A DNA stretch of 64,000 bases, taken from assembly GCF_039503195.1 (NCBI RefSeq), contig NZ_JBCJKP010000001.1:1-64000 (forward strand). Reading direction: 5' to 3'. Position 1 is the stretch's first letter, and every line of letters starts with the position of its first letter. Shown here one piece after another: positions 52,657-61,398 of the stretch. The stretch is from Streptomyces mirabilis. Lineage in GTDB: Bacteria; Actinomycetota; Actinomycetes; Streptomycetales; Streptomycetaceae. Under the pieces are notes generated by a model that was given only the letters and a program-made list of their open reading frames with translations, searched no databases and was not told the origin of the DNA. The position numbers and the translations under genes are program-made.

Positions 52657-53136
52657 TCACGCGGACTCTTCCTCTGGCAGCGCACGGCTGCTGATCGCCT
52701 CGGTGATGGCGTACGCGGTCTCCACGAAGGACTCCGCCTGCTGCTCCGACAGATTCCGGGTGGAGGTCTCCTCCAGGGCCTGCCACAGGGCCGCGATGGG
52801 CTCGCGCATGGCACGGCCCTTGTCGGTGAGGTGGACCACCATGACGCGCCGGTCATGTGCGGCAGGCTCGCGGATGACCAGGCCGACATCCTGCATGCGG
52901 CGTAGCGCCTTGGAGATGGTGGAGTGGTCCACGCCGAGGCATTCGAGCAGCTCGGACTGGGACTGGCCGTCCCGGTCAAGGAGGTACATCAACAGCAGTT
53001 CCTGTCCGGGATGCAGGTCCATCTCACGCAACAGGGTGGCGGCGTAGGCGCGGTGGGCGCGGGCGAGTTGGAAGATCGCGTAGCTCATCGGTCCTGCGCC
53101 GGCCGTCGTGGGGATGCGGGGTTCAGGGGTGGACAT
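52657..53136 (-). CDS. MarR-family regulator
   Basis: A 159-residue winged-helix repressor. The family layout is complete: MSYAIFQLARAHRAYAATLL, GQELLLMYLLDRDGQSQSEL, LLECLGVDHSTISKALRRMQ (recognition helix), DVGLVIREPAAHDRRVMVVH (wing) and LTDKGRAM. It starts 11 nt after the ene-reductase stop and is the last gene of a three-gene minus-strand operon with quinone oxidoreductase and ene-reductase. It is likely an autorepressor responsive to electrophiles or quinones, acting at the palindromes near 55,230. Confidence 0.92.
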   Translation of the reverse strand: MSTPEPRIPTTAGAGPMSYAIFQLARAHRAYAATLLREMDLHPGQELLLMYLLDRDGQSQSELLECLGVDHSTISKALRRMQDVGLVIREPAAHDRRVMVVHLTDKGRAMREPIAALWQALEETSTRNLSEQQAESFVETAYAITEAISSRALPEEESA

Positions 53137-53147
53137 GGTTCGGTTCC

Positions 53148-54209
53148 TCAGCCGGTGTGGGTGGGGTAGTCGGTGTAGCCGGCCACTCCGCCGCCGTAGA
53201 AGGTCGCCGGGTCGGGGGTGTTCAGCGGCGCGCCGGCGCGGAGCCGCTCGACCAGGTCGGGGTTGGCGAGCGCAAGGGCGCCGACGGAGACGAGGTCGGC
53301 CGTGCCGTTGTCGATGTCCTTGGCGCGGGCGGGCAGGTCGGTGCCGCCCCGGTTGAGGATCACCGTGGTCGGCCACAGCGCGCGCAGGGTGCCCAGCAGC
53401 TCCTCGTCGCCGGTGTGCATCACGTGGAGGTAGGCCAGGTCCAGGGGGCGCAGAGCGTGTAGGAGCGCCGGATACAGCTCGGCGGTGTCGGACTCGGCGA
53501 TGTCGTTGTAGGGGTTTGCGGGGGAGATACGCATACCGGTGCGCTCGGCGCCGATCTCGTCGGCCACCGCGGCGGCGACCTCGACGGCGAAGCGGATCCG
53601 GCCCTCGATCGAGCCGCCGTAGCCATCGGTGCGCTGATTGGTGTTGTCGGACAGGAACTGGTGCACCAGGTAGCCGTTGGCGCCGTGGATCTCCACGCCG
53701 TCGGCGCCTGCCGCGACAGCAGCCGCTGCGGCGCGGCGGAAGTCCTCGACGGTCGCCGCCACCTCCTGCGTCGACAGAGCACGGGGCGTCGGCATCTCCT
53801 GGGGCCCGGACGCGGTGAACATCACGCCCGCCGGCCGGATCGCCGAAGGGGCGACCGGCCGGCGCCCGTGGGGGGTGTTGTCGGGGTGGGCGATGCGTCC
53901 GGTGTGCATCAGCTGGATGACGATCCGGCCGTCGGCCGCGTGCACGGCGTCGATGACCTTGCGCCACCCGGCGATCTGCTCGTCATTGTGGATGCCGGGG
54001 GTCAGGAGGTAGCCCTGGCCGTCGGCGGAGGGCTGGGTTCCCTCGGTGATGACGAGCGCGTGCGAGGCCCGCTGGGCGTAGTACTCGGCGTTCAGCTCGG
54101 TCGGTACGCCTTCAGGTGTGGACCGGTCACGGGTCATGGGGGCCATGACCAGGCGGTGCGGCAGAGATATGCCGCCAAGAGTGGTCGGCGTCCACAGGGA
54201 ATCCAGCAT
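53148..54209 (-). CDS. Old-yellow-enzyme-type ene-reductase
   Basis: A 353-residue FMN-dependent NADPH ene-reductase (TIM barrel) that reduces activated C=C bonds in enones, quinones and nitro compounds. Motifs are LPHRLVMAPMTRDRSTPEGV, VIQLMHTGRIAHP, DFRRAAAAAVAAGADGVEIH with GANGYLVHQFLSDNTNQRTD (His-x-x-Asn replaced by HGAN, the normal substrate-binding pair), YGGSIEGRIRFAVEV and a final VAGYTDYPTH. ATG 54,209 has AAGGACC upstream. It is co-transcribed with a quinone oxidoreductase and MarR regulator, which supports electrophile detoxification. Confidence 0.93.
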   Translation of the reverse strand: MLDSLWTPTTLGGISLPHRLVMAPMTRDRSTPEGVPTELNAEYYAQRASHALVITEGTQPSADGQGYLLTPGIHNDEQIAGWRKVIDAVHAADGRIVIQLMHTGRIAHPDNTPHGRRPVAPSAIRPAGVMFTASGPQEMPTPRALSTQEVAATVEDFRRAAAAAVAAGADGVEIHGANGYLVHQFLSDNTNQRTDGYGGSIEGRIRFAVEVAAAVADEIGAERTGMRISPANPYNDIAESDTAELYPALLHALRPLDLAYLHVMHTGDEELLGTLRALWPTTVILNRGGTDLPARAKDIDNGTADLVSVGALALANPDLVERLRAGAPLNTPDPATFYGGGVAGYTDYPTHTG

Positions 54210-54292
54210 GAGGGGGTCCTTCGATAGGGCGGTGACCGGCCGGTCACCGAAAAGGCAGCGGGTGATCGTAGGGAGACGGTGGGCGGGCGTGC

Positions 54293-55198
54293 TCAGTCGA
54301 TGGTCAGGACGAGCTTGCCCCGCACGTGCCCGGCGTCGCTGACCTGCTGGGCGGTGGCCGCCTGGTCGAGCGGGTAGGTGGTGACGGTGGTGACGAGCTT
54401 GCCGACCGCGGCGTCCTGAGCCAGGGCGGCCAAGCGGGCGGTCGAGCGTTCCTGGGACCCCTGGGAGAAGGTGATGCCCAGTTGACGTGCACCGAAGTCG
54501 GCGATGGTGACGATGCGGTCGGTGCCGCCCCGCAGGGTGATGGAGTCCTCCAGGGCTCCCTTCCCGGCCAGGTCGAACACCGCGTCCACGCCGTCGGGGG
54601 CCAGCGCCTGCACCCGCTCGACCAGGCCCTTGCCGTACACGGTCGCGGTGGCGCCGAGCGAGGTGAGGTAGTCCTGGTTGGCGGGGCCCGCGGTGGCAAC
54701 CACGCGTGCTCCGCGGGCCGTGGCGAGCTGGACCGCCAGGGTGCCCACCGCTCCGGACGCGCCGTGCATCAGCACGGTCTCCCCGGCGGCCACCCCCAGC
54801 AGGTCCAGGACCCGCTCGGCCGTCTCGCCGGCCACCGGCAGCGCGACCGCGTGCTGCCACTCGAGGCCGGCGGGCTTTGGGGCCACGGTGGTGGCCAGCG
54901 TGTACTGGGCGTACGAGCCGGTGTCCGACCAACCCAGCACCTCATCACCGACCTGCACGTCGCTCACGCCCTCACCCAGGGCGTCCACCACGCCGGTGAG
55001 CTCGCCACCGGGGACGGCGGGGAAGGTCGTCGGACGGACGGCTTCCATCATCCCGGCGCGGATCTTGCCGTCCAGCGCGTTCAGCCCGGCGGCCTTCACA
55101 CGGACCCGGACCTGGCCGGGGCCGGGCTGCGGGACCTCGATGTCCGCCTCGTGCAGCACGTCCGGGCCGCCGAACTGGTCGAAAACGATTGCTTTCAT
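54293..55198 (-). CDS. MDR-family quinone oxidoreductase
   Basis: A 301-residue zinc-independent medium-chain reductase (quinone oxidoreductase/crotonyl reductase type). The N-terminal GroES-like domain has VFDQFGGPDVLHEADIEVPQ, VKAAGLNALDGKIRAG and VPGGELTGVVDALGEGV; the Rossmann domain (about 125-255) has LMHGASGAVGTLAVQLATAR (AxxGxxG NADPH motif); the end is VRGKLVLTID. No zinc-ligand cysteines. ATG 55,198 is used because the family begins MKAIVFDQFG. It is first in the operon with the ene-reductase and MarR genes, with palindromes upstream. Confidence 0.93.
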   Translation of the reverse strand: MKAIVFDQFGGPDVLHEADIEVPQPGPGQVRVRVKAAGLNALDGKIRAGMMEAVRPTTFPAVPGGELTGVVDALGEGVSDVQVGDEVLGWSDTGSYAQYTLATTVAPKPAGLEWQHAVALPVAGETAERVLDLLGVAAGETVLMHGASGAVGTLAVQLATARGARVVATAGPANQDYLTSLGATATVYGKGLVERVQALAPDGVDAVFDLAGKGALEDSITLRGGTDRIVTIADFGARQLGITFSQGSQERSTARLAALAQDAAVGKLVTTVTTYPLDQAATAQQVSDAGHVRGKLVLTID

Positions 55199-55229
55199 GA
55201 TGACTCCATTCCCTTCGGCCACCAAAAGC

Positions 55230-55275
55230 GTGGCTGGCCACATAATCAAGGTAACAGCAATCATGTGGCTAGCCA
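55230..55275. promoter_or_regulatory. Candidate MarR operators
   Basis: Two dyads, GTGGCTGGCCAC (55,230-55,241) and TGGCTAGCCA (55,266-55,275), lie 32-77 nt upstream of the quinone-oxidoreductase start in locally AT-richer DNA, with a further GTGGCC half-site at 55,217. The spacing of about 36 bp suits two MarR dimers. Confidence 0.55.
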
Positions 55276-55744
55276 AGTAATGCCGGACGTAGGGGCGAAG
55301 GCAGCCACCTCGGCTCGCTTAGAGGTGTGACGACGCCGTCTACGTGTGGATCGGCGTCCCCGTCGGCCCTCCCCGCGCAGGCGGGGGTGAGCCGCTCGGC
55401 GGGGTGTCCTTCGATACTGAAGTCAGTCGACGTCGTCGCTCTGATCTGTGGCGACCGACTTCACTGTCAAGGCGTCTGCCTTGTGGTCACCCGCCACAGG
55501 GAGGCGAGGAGTCCTCGGCTTCGCCAGGCACGAGGGGCCAGCCCGTCGCAACATCAATCCCACCGTTGTGGCAGATGTACTCGGCCCCGGGAAACTCGTG
55601 CAGCCACGCGGCCAGGGTCTGGTGCGGTCGGGCAGGATGTTCAATCCGCTCACTTGCCGGCGTCGATGCCGAGGAGCTTCGCCACCCCGGCGACCTGCCG
55701 GCCGGAGGGGCAGCTGCCCGGCGATCGTCATCCAGGGATCACGT
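55276..55744. other. Intergenic with one CRISPR-like unit; weak frames
   Basis: Apart from the repeat unit at 55,366-55,394 there is no supported gene. Minus-strand pieces such as HQTLAAWLHEFPGAEYICHN and QVAGVAKLLGIDAGK look like real protein in different frames, probably a decayed gene of unknown kind between 55,500 and 55,740. Confidence 0.35.
55366..55394 (+). repeat. Solitary CRISPR-like repeat unit
   Basis: 29 nt identical to the 52,528 copy except GCC for GTC at the start. No partner at 61-nt spacing on either side. Confidence 0.6.
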
Positions 55745-56563
55745 CTAGGCTTTCCGGGCCAGTCCGGCGGCGATGAGGTGTTCCCAGACCGTGAGCTCTC
55801 GTCTTTCGCCGCTGTTCCACGGGGTGTCGCTCTCGTCGGGACGCCACAGGGACGCGGGGACGATCCCGGGGTCGAGGATCTCCAGGCCGTCCAGCAGGGA
55901 GGCGATCTCCGCGTCGGTGCGCCACCGGCCGCGGCCGAACGTCTGCTGGAGGACCTTCTCGGCCTCCGCGGTCTCCGGGTTGTTGCCGGAGCGGAAGTGG
56001 CTGATGAAGAAGTAACTTCCGGAGGGGACGTGGTCTCGCCAGTAGCGGACGATGCCGGCCGGGTCCTCGTCATCGTTGACGTGGTGGAGGATGGCGCTGA
56101 GGATGACGGCGACGGGACGAGTGAAGTCGATGATTTCCAGGGTGTCGGGGTGAGTGTGGATGCCTTTGGGGTTGCGCACATCGACCGCGACGACGCGGGT
56201 CCGGTCGTTGTTCTCCAGCAGTGCACGGCCGTGGACCAGCACTTGGGGGTCGATGTCGACGTAGACGACCCGGGACTCGGGGGCGTGCCGTTGCGCGACC
56301 TGGTGGACGTTGTCCGCGGTCGGCAGGCCACTGCCCAGGTCGATGAACTGCCGAATGCCGGTGGTCTTCGCGATCTCCCTGACCGCCCGGGTCAGGGCCG
56401 CGCGGTTGGCGAAAGCGATGGCCACCGAACCGGGCAGGTCGCGCTTGAACACGTCGCCGATCTCACGGTCCACGGCGTAGTTGTCCTTGCCGCCGAGCAG
56501 GTAGTCGTAGACGCGGGCGATGCTGGGCTTGGCCGGGTCGATGGAGGAGCCTTCGTACGTCAT
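55745..56563 (-). CDS. SAM-dependent methyltransferase (PF04672/DUF574 type)
   Basis: A 272-residue protein of the Streptomyces family with the N-terminal signature KPSIARVYDYLLGGKDNYAV. The Rossmann motif follows: IRQFIDLGSGLPTADNVHQV, RVVYVDIDPQVLVHGRALL, VAVDVRNPKGI and PVAVILSAILHHVNDDEDPA; the C-terminus is LTVWEHLIAAGLARKA. The family is abundant in Streptomyces, often near regulators, and the substrate is unknown. ATG 56,563 sits about 10 nt after GGGGAAG; ATG 56,572 is an alternative. Transcribed alone on the minus strand. Confidence 0.9.
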   Translation of the reverse strand: MTYEGSSIDPAKPSIARVYDYLLGGKDNYAVDREIGDVFKRDLPGSVAIAFANRAALTRAVREIAKTTGIRQFIDLGSGLPTADNVHQVAQRHAPESRVVYVDIDPQVLVHGRALLENNDRTRVVAVDVRNPKGIHTHPDTLEIIDFTRPVAVILSAILHHVNDDEDPAGIVRYWRDHVPSGSYFFISHFRSGNNPETAEAEKVLQQTFGRGRWRTDAEIASLLDGLEILDPGIVPASLWRPDESDTPWNSGERRELTVWEHLIAAGLARKA

Positions 56564-56752
56564 GGCGGCCATTCTTCCCCGCAACGTCGCCTGCGGACCC
56601 TCGTTTTGGGATCCTCCGGCCGGTCGGGGACGGCGCGAGGGCATGGATGCCTGGGCTCGCTGTCAAACGCCCGTACCCTTCAAGCAGGCTCGATCGGGCA
56701 TGAGTAGCAGCCCCGGGACACCGGTGCCCTCGGGCGTGAACGCCAGGCATTT

Positions 56753-56780
56753 GTCCTCCCCGCGCAGGCGGGGTGAGCCG
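56753..56780 (+). repeat. Solitary CRISPR-like repeat unit
   Basis: 28 nt matching the 52,528 copy with a single G missing from the G-run. It lies about 190 nt upstream of the methyltransferase start and of the divergent gene at 56,950. Confidence 0.6.
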
Positions 56781-56949
56781 TTGCCGCACCCGCGGCCCAA
56801 GCCGGGCAACCAACGAAATGCGGTGCTCGGGGTGACGGAATGCGCGGGGCGCAAGGTCAGTCGGTTGGGCGGCTGCCTCGGGGCTTTACGTCGGACCGCG
56901 GGACGGCGACGGGTCCCCGGGAGCGTGACCGCGTTCTAAGATCCACCGC

Positions 56950-57756
56950 ATGTCTTGGATACGTCGCCGAGCGCGTGACGCCGAACCGCCGCCCGAACGC
57001 CTGCCGGACCTGGAGTTCCTCGCTCTGGTGAAGGCCGGTCTGGAGAGGTACGCGCCGGGTGTGACGGAACGGACCGAGCTGAAAGGCAACTCCTTGAGCA
57101 GCCCGCACGGGTGGGCGATCGGCGTGATGCCGCCCGTGCACGGCGGTCCCCACCACTACGACCTGGTCGCGCTGCCGGACACGAGCCTCCAGCCCGACGT
57201 GCCGTGCTTCATGGACTGCGTTGTGGCGATCGCCGGGGACGCCCCCAAGGCGGCCGACACATGGGTGCAAACCGCCGGTGCGTGCATGTTGGAACTCCTG
57301 GACCGGCGCCAGTGCTTCGCCGACCATGCCGGTCCCGATGACGAACGCGGCGTTCCCGGGTGGCACTGCATCGCCTCCGGGGCCGTCGGCCTCGGCGTCG
57401 ACGCCGAGGAGAGCCGCCGCCTGCAAAATTCCCTGGTCGACGCGAACGTGCTCCACCACATCGCGGACACGTTCACGGCAGACCTGGAATCGCCGTTCTT
57501 CAACGGCATCAAGGTCTTCTACGGTGGGCAACCCGGCAAGATGCGGGCGGAGATCCGCGTCAACGGGGAGCGTCACGAAGCGGCCTCCGCGGCCTTGGCG
57601 GCCATGAACCTGCCCGAACCCAACGCGTTCACGATGGTCCGCGCCTACGCCCTGTTGCTCCCCATGCCGGAAGACGGAACCGAGCCGCCGTATCCGCCAG
57701 CCCGTCTCGACCTCACCCACACCCGCGCCTACGGCTCCGGCAACCAGCCGGCGTGA
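56950..57756 (+). CDS. DUF6348-like hypothetical protein
   Basis: A 268-residue soluble protein starting MSWIRRRARDAEPPPERLPD. Conserved-looking blocks are GWAIGVMPPVHGGPHHYDLV, LQPDVPCFMDCVVAIAGDAP, GVPGWHCIASGAVGLGVDAE and FNGIKVFYGGQPGKMRAEIR, in keeping with the DUF6348 family as I recall it. Such proteins have immunity-like features but no proven role. ATG 56,950 is used. Downstream is a remnant IS701 end. Confidence 0.65.
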   Translation: MSWIRRRARDAEPPPERLPDLEFLALVKAGLERYAPGVTERTELKGNSLSSPHGWAIGVMPPVHGGPHHYDLVALPDTSLQPDVPCFMDCVVAIAGDAPKAADTWVQTAGACMLELLDRRQCFADHAGPDDERGVPGWHCIASGAVGLGVDAEESRRLQNSLVDANVLHHIADTFTADLESPFFNGIKVFYGGQPGKMRAEIRVNGERHEAASAALAAMNLPEPNAFTMVRAYALLLPMPEDGTEPPYPPARLDLTHTRAYGSGNQPA

Positions 57757-57900
57757 GCGCGACGCTTACAGTGACGCGTCGGCAGGAACCGGTCATGAGC
57801 ACCCAATCGACGACACCGGCGTACCGCGGTTCACCGGGAAACTCCACACTCCTTCGTGGGTGTCGGCGACGGCTGAAAAGTTCGAGCGACGCCGAGAGGA

Positions 57901-57938
57901 ACAGCCCAAACCGGAAGACCTAACGGAGTCCTACTAGA
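57901..57938 (-). repeat. Orphan IS701 left end
   Basis: A 38-nt sequence whose complement starts CTAGTAGGACTCCGTTAGGT and continues identically to the left end and flank of the IS701 at 47,886. The matching element is absent, so this is a relic of a second insertion or of a one-ended rearrangement. Confidence 0.75.
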
Positions 57939-57978
57939 GATGCGAGGAAGAACCCCAACTCACACGATCAGCGCAGCG

Positions 57979-58494
57979 TCACGCCCCACTCCCGGAAGCC
58001 TGGGAGAACGACGTAGAGGAGCACGGCCCGGCGCGGGTCGCGGGCCGTGCGCTCGCGGACGACCTGCACGTAGCTCTGGCTGCCGAATCCCCGGCCGGAC
58101 GAGCACAGAGATCCCCGTGCGCTCCAGCCAGCCGGTCAACTGGGCCCGTGGCGTGTCCTTCTCGCAGGCCACGTACAGGGCTGACGACTGGCCGGCGGTC
58201 CGGTCCAGGGCGAACCAGTCGGGCGCGTCCCGGAGGAACGCCCCCGACGTCCTGCCAGGCTGGCGGAACGTGGACCTCGCGCAACGGGTCGATGAGGTCG
58301 GGGAACCGCTCTTCCCGGCGGGCCTGGGCAAGGCGTGCCGACAGACGTCGGTACGTCGGCGCGGTGTGCGGGATCAGGCCCTCCGAGACGAGCCTGTAGT
58401 ACGCCTGGCGCAGGGTGCAGCCGCCGACCTCGTCGTAGCTGGTGACGATGTCGGCGGCGCGGTCCACGATGCGCGGCCCCTGGAGTCTGGGCAC
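57979..58494 (-). pseudogene. TOPRIM/topoisomerase VI A-like protein, frameshifted
   Basis: Three minus frames join as VTSYDEVGGCTLRQAYYRLV, SEGLIPHTAPTYRRLSARLA, FPDLIDPLREVHVPPAWQDV, then GAFLRDAPDWFALDRTAGQS, ALYVACEKDTPRAQLTGWLE, then SYVQVVRERTARDPRRAVLL. This is the N-terminal half of a Streptomyces plasmid/ICE-associated protein of Spo11/Topo VI A-like fold. The TOPRIM acidic motif (YxGDxDxxG) is gone. Two frameshifts and a 3' truncation. Confidence 0.6.
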
Positions 58495-58655
58495 ACCGGG
58501 TTGCGGGCGACGCGGTCGAATCCACGGTGTCCCCTCCCCCTACGTCGCCCGGGAGGCACCGTCGCCCGGACGTGCCACCCGCGCAATCTCTGAGGGCGCC
58601 GGATACGTACATGTAGACGACATATGGGGCGAACCAGCTTAGGGGATCACTTACC

Positions 58656-59084
58656 ATGCGTCTCTCAACAGCCACGATCATCCCCCTCTTGGCAGCCGGG
58701 GTCGCCTTCACGGGGGCGGTGCCCGCTGTGGCAGATCCGCAGCCCAGCCCGACTCCACCCACCACCAGCACCATGCCGCAGCCCGGCCCGACTCCACCCA
58801 CCACCAGCACCATGCCGCAGCCCGGAACGGCTTCGGGATCCGACAACGGGGGGCGGGTCGGCCACGGGCAAGACAACGGGTTCGGGTTCGGCAACGTCCG
58901 GCCAGGCCCCGGGTTTGGTGACCGGAACCACATCCACCACTTCCGGCTGCACCACCGGTTCTGCTTCTTCGTGCACCGCCACGTAGTGATCCGGATTATC
59001 CGGTTTGATGACCGTCGTGTGGTGATCGTCAAGACGATCGTCCCCGGCCACCTTGTGTGCCTCAGCCCGTTCAGGGACTTCTGA
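58656..59084 (+). CDS. Secreted hypothetical protein with Pro/Thr repeat
   Basis: A 142-residue exported protein. MRLSTATIIPLLAAGVAFTG then AVPAVA is a signal peptide. The mature N-terminus contains two tandem copies of PTPPTTSTMPQPG (about 36-nt DNA repeat at 58,739-58,820), then a Gly-rich linker and a His/Phe/Arg-rich C-terminal part (HFRLHHRFCFFVHRHVVIRI, VVIVKTIVPGHLVCLSPF) that might bind metal or surfaces. ATG 58,656 follows a GGGGATC site. Function unknown. Confidence 0.7.
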   Translation: MRLSTATIIPLLAAGVAFTGAVPAVADPQPSPTPPTTSTMPQPGPTPPTTSTMPQPGTASGSDNGGRVGHGQDNGFGFGNVRPGPGFGDRNHIHHFRLHHRFCFFVHRHVVIRIIRFDDRRVVIVKTIVPGHLVCLSPFRDF

Positions 59085-59777
59085 GGAAAACTTCAGTGTG
59101 GGAAACAGGACCTGAAAGAAGTGCTGTTCCGGTGACCGCGAACGCGAGACGGTCACCGGGTCGGCGTGGGGTGGCCAGCGCCCGAAAGGCGAAGTGCGCT
59201 GGCCACGAAGCAGGAAGTCGATGCTCTCGCGCTGGGGCCTCTCGTGCTCGTCGAAGGTCTGATCCGGTGTGGCGGCGTTCTCGACGGCTGTCGTGATGAT
59301 GACCTCGAAGCCAGCCATGACGACCGGATCCCGGTGTCGATGCTGAACGCGCCCGACTGGAACAGTTGGATGTCGGCGCGCAGGTGGGCGACGCGCGGCC
59401 TCGGCGTCGCGCGCGAGGAGCACCGGCGGCGCCCGATCCCCTCGCCCGCCGCCCGGGACCTGTCCCACCCACCCACTTTCCTTGTTCTTCCTGCTGTGGG
59501 GCGGGTCCGGGGGCGTAGAGGGGATGTCGGCCTCCCGACCACGGCCGCACCAGCGTGGTGACCTGCGGGTTCACGGGCGGGTGCGGGAGTGGGTGCGGAC
59601 GGTTGTCGGCCGGGTCGTCGGAGGGGGGTTACGGCCTGGTCCACGGAGGCGTTGTCGCCTCGTGACCGTGGTCGGGCCCTCGTGGTCGGGGTTCTGGCGG
59701 GGGCCGGCTGCTGACCTGACCGGTACACGCGGCGCCGGGGCAGGACGGCGCCGCACCGGACGGGAAGCGGGCGGACC
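59085..59777. other. No intact gene; decayed minus-strand frame
   Basis: Minus-strand pieces (RRVAHLRADIQLFQSGAFSI, HRDPVVMAGFEVIITTAVEN, EHERPQRESIDFLLRGQR) look like real protein over 59,200-59,420 in two frames, but I cannot name the family. The rest is GC-rich sequence without features, just upstream of the replication-relaxation gene. Confidence 0.4.
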
Positions 59778-60661
59778 GTGATGATCGGCGTGGACGCGGG
59801 CAGCGGGGACCGAATGGCACTGGCCGTGCTGACGCAGTACCGGATGGCCACCACTGAGCAGATGCACCGGGTGATCGCCCCCGCGGTACGCATCGAGCAG
59901 ACGAGGCGCAGGCTGGCCGGACTGCGTACCGAGGGGCTGGTCGACCGCATCACCCTGCCGCAGGCCGGACGAACCCGGGTGTGGTTCCCCACCCGATACG
60001 GCGCGCAACTCGCCTCCGAATGGCCCGAGATGCGCGGGCACCGGCCCCCCGGGACCGTGTCCGACCCGACCGCCGTGCGGCTGAAGGTCGGCCCCACGCT
60101 GACCGTGACCGAGACCGCGCTCGCCTTCCTCGAGGACGCCCGACGCCACGGCGACCTGTGCCGGCCGCTGGACTGGCTGACCGAGGTTCACCACCCGATC
60201 GGGAGCGGCGAGGCCGTCATCCCCGACGCCCTCCTGTACTACAAGCGCCGCCCCGCCGACGATGACAACGGGGCGATGCTGCGGGCCTTCGAGAAGTCGA
60301 CCGGGCCACCATGGGCCCCGAACGCCTCGCCGCCAAACTGCCCGCGTACGGGCGCCTCCACCGCTACGTGCCCACGGTCCGGGGGCGCCGCCGGCCGTCC
60401 ATCGGCCAGAAGCCGGAACCGGAGGACTGGCGGCGGCACTACCCACTGTTCCCGCGGCTGCTGTTCGTCCTGGACGGCACCGGACCCGCCGACATCGAGA
60501 ACCGGGTGACCGCCCCGTGTTCGGCCGCCAGGCAGTTGGCGCCGTCCCGCTTCCTACAGGACGTGCCCATCGTCGCGGCGCCGCTGGCCGACCTGCTCCA
60601 CCACAGCCCCTCCGCAACCGTACGGCGCCCCGTCCACGACCCCGACCAGCGAGTCCCCTAA
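59778..60661 (+). pseudogene. Replication-relaxation family protein, frameshifted
   Basis: The frame from 59,778 reads MALAVLTQYRMATTEQMHRV, RRLAGLRTEGLVDRITLPQA, RVWFPTRYGAQLASEWPEMR and PTLTVTETALAFLEDARRHG, then AVIPDALLYYKRRP. A frameshift near 60,300 leads into ERLAAKLPAYGRLHRYVPTV, PEPEDWRRHYPLFPRLLFVL. This is the winged-helix replication-relaxation family found on actinobacterial plasmids and ICEs. Otherwise complete, so a single error could explain the break. Confidence 0.75.
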
Positions 60662-60887
60662 ACCGGCTCCGGGCATCGGCAGACATGAAATGCGGCCGCC
60701 ACAGAGAGGCGTCGGCCGTGCGCTGACCAGCCATGGTCGGGGCTGGGCGCGGCACGGTCGGGGTCATGGTCGGGGTCGCCTGCCGAATGCCGAGGGTCCT
60801 GTTGTCAGTGGTGCCGGGGACACTGGTCGCAAGCCTCAGCGTCGCACTTTGAGGTGTCGGCTTTCCCTGGACCAAAGGATTGGCGCA

Positions 60888-61110
60888 TGCTCGCCGAAGC
60901 ACTCATGGCCGTGGCCGGAGCGGGCGGTGCCGCCGTCGTCCAAGCCACCGGAACAGACACCTTCGCCAGGAGGCGTCGTGGCAGACCCGTTTCGAGTCGC
61001 TCCTGGAGGACCTGGCGGATTCAGAGCAGCAGCAGGCCGCAGCCGAACGTCGCGCGCTGGTGGCTGAGCAGCGCTGGGGGAAGCCGAGCCGCCGGAGAGA
61101 CGGAGCGGGC
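60888..61110 (+). pseudogene. Streptomyces hypothetical protein fragment
   Basis: LAEALMAVAGAGGAAVVQAT followed in another frame by FESLLEDLADSEQQQAAAER and RALVAEQRW resembles a common Streptomyces protein of unknown function starting with an Ala/Gly-rich helix and a charged coil. Frameshifted and short. Confidence 0.4.
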
Positions 61111-61167
61111 GCGCAGGGAAGCGGTCTACTTTTGCCCGAAAATCGAACATGCGATCTAATCGGTGGT

Positions 61168-61398
61168 ATGGATGCCAACGTCTTCCCCAGTGAACTCGTG
61201 GAGGCTCAGACCGCCTGGTACGCCACATACCAGGAGCTCGCCGACACCTCGCCCGCTCACGGCACCGCCGCTCACCGGCGACGCCTGCAGGAACTGTCCC
61301 GGCGCATCGCCGGACACCCGTACTGGCAGACGGCAGCCGGAACGCCGGCGGCCCGGATGGCGCTGAAGGAGCTCGCCCGTGCAAAGGCTCAGTCGTGA
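61168..61398 (+). CDS. Small hypothetical protein of mobile regions
   Basis: A 76-residue helical protein, MDANVFPSELVEAQTAWYAT, YQELADTSPAHGTAAHRRRL, QELSRRIAGHPYWQTAAGTP ending LKELARAKAQS. The pattern (xFPxDLxxAQxAWxxxYxxL, then HRRxLxxxSxxxxxHPYW) is a recurrent small actinobacterial protein near plasmid/ICE genes; function unknown. ATG 61,168 lies after GGTGGT. Confidence 0.7.
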   Translation: MDANVFPSELVEAQTAWYATYQELADTSPAHGTAAHRRRLQELSRRIAGHPYWQTAAGTPAARMALKELARAKAQS

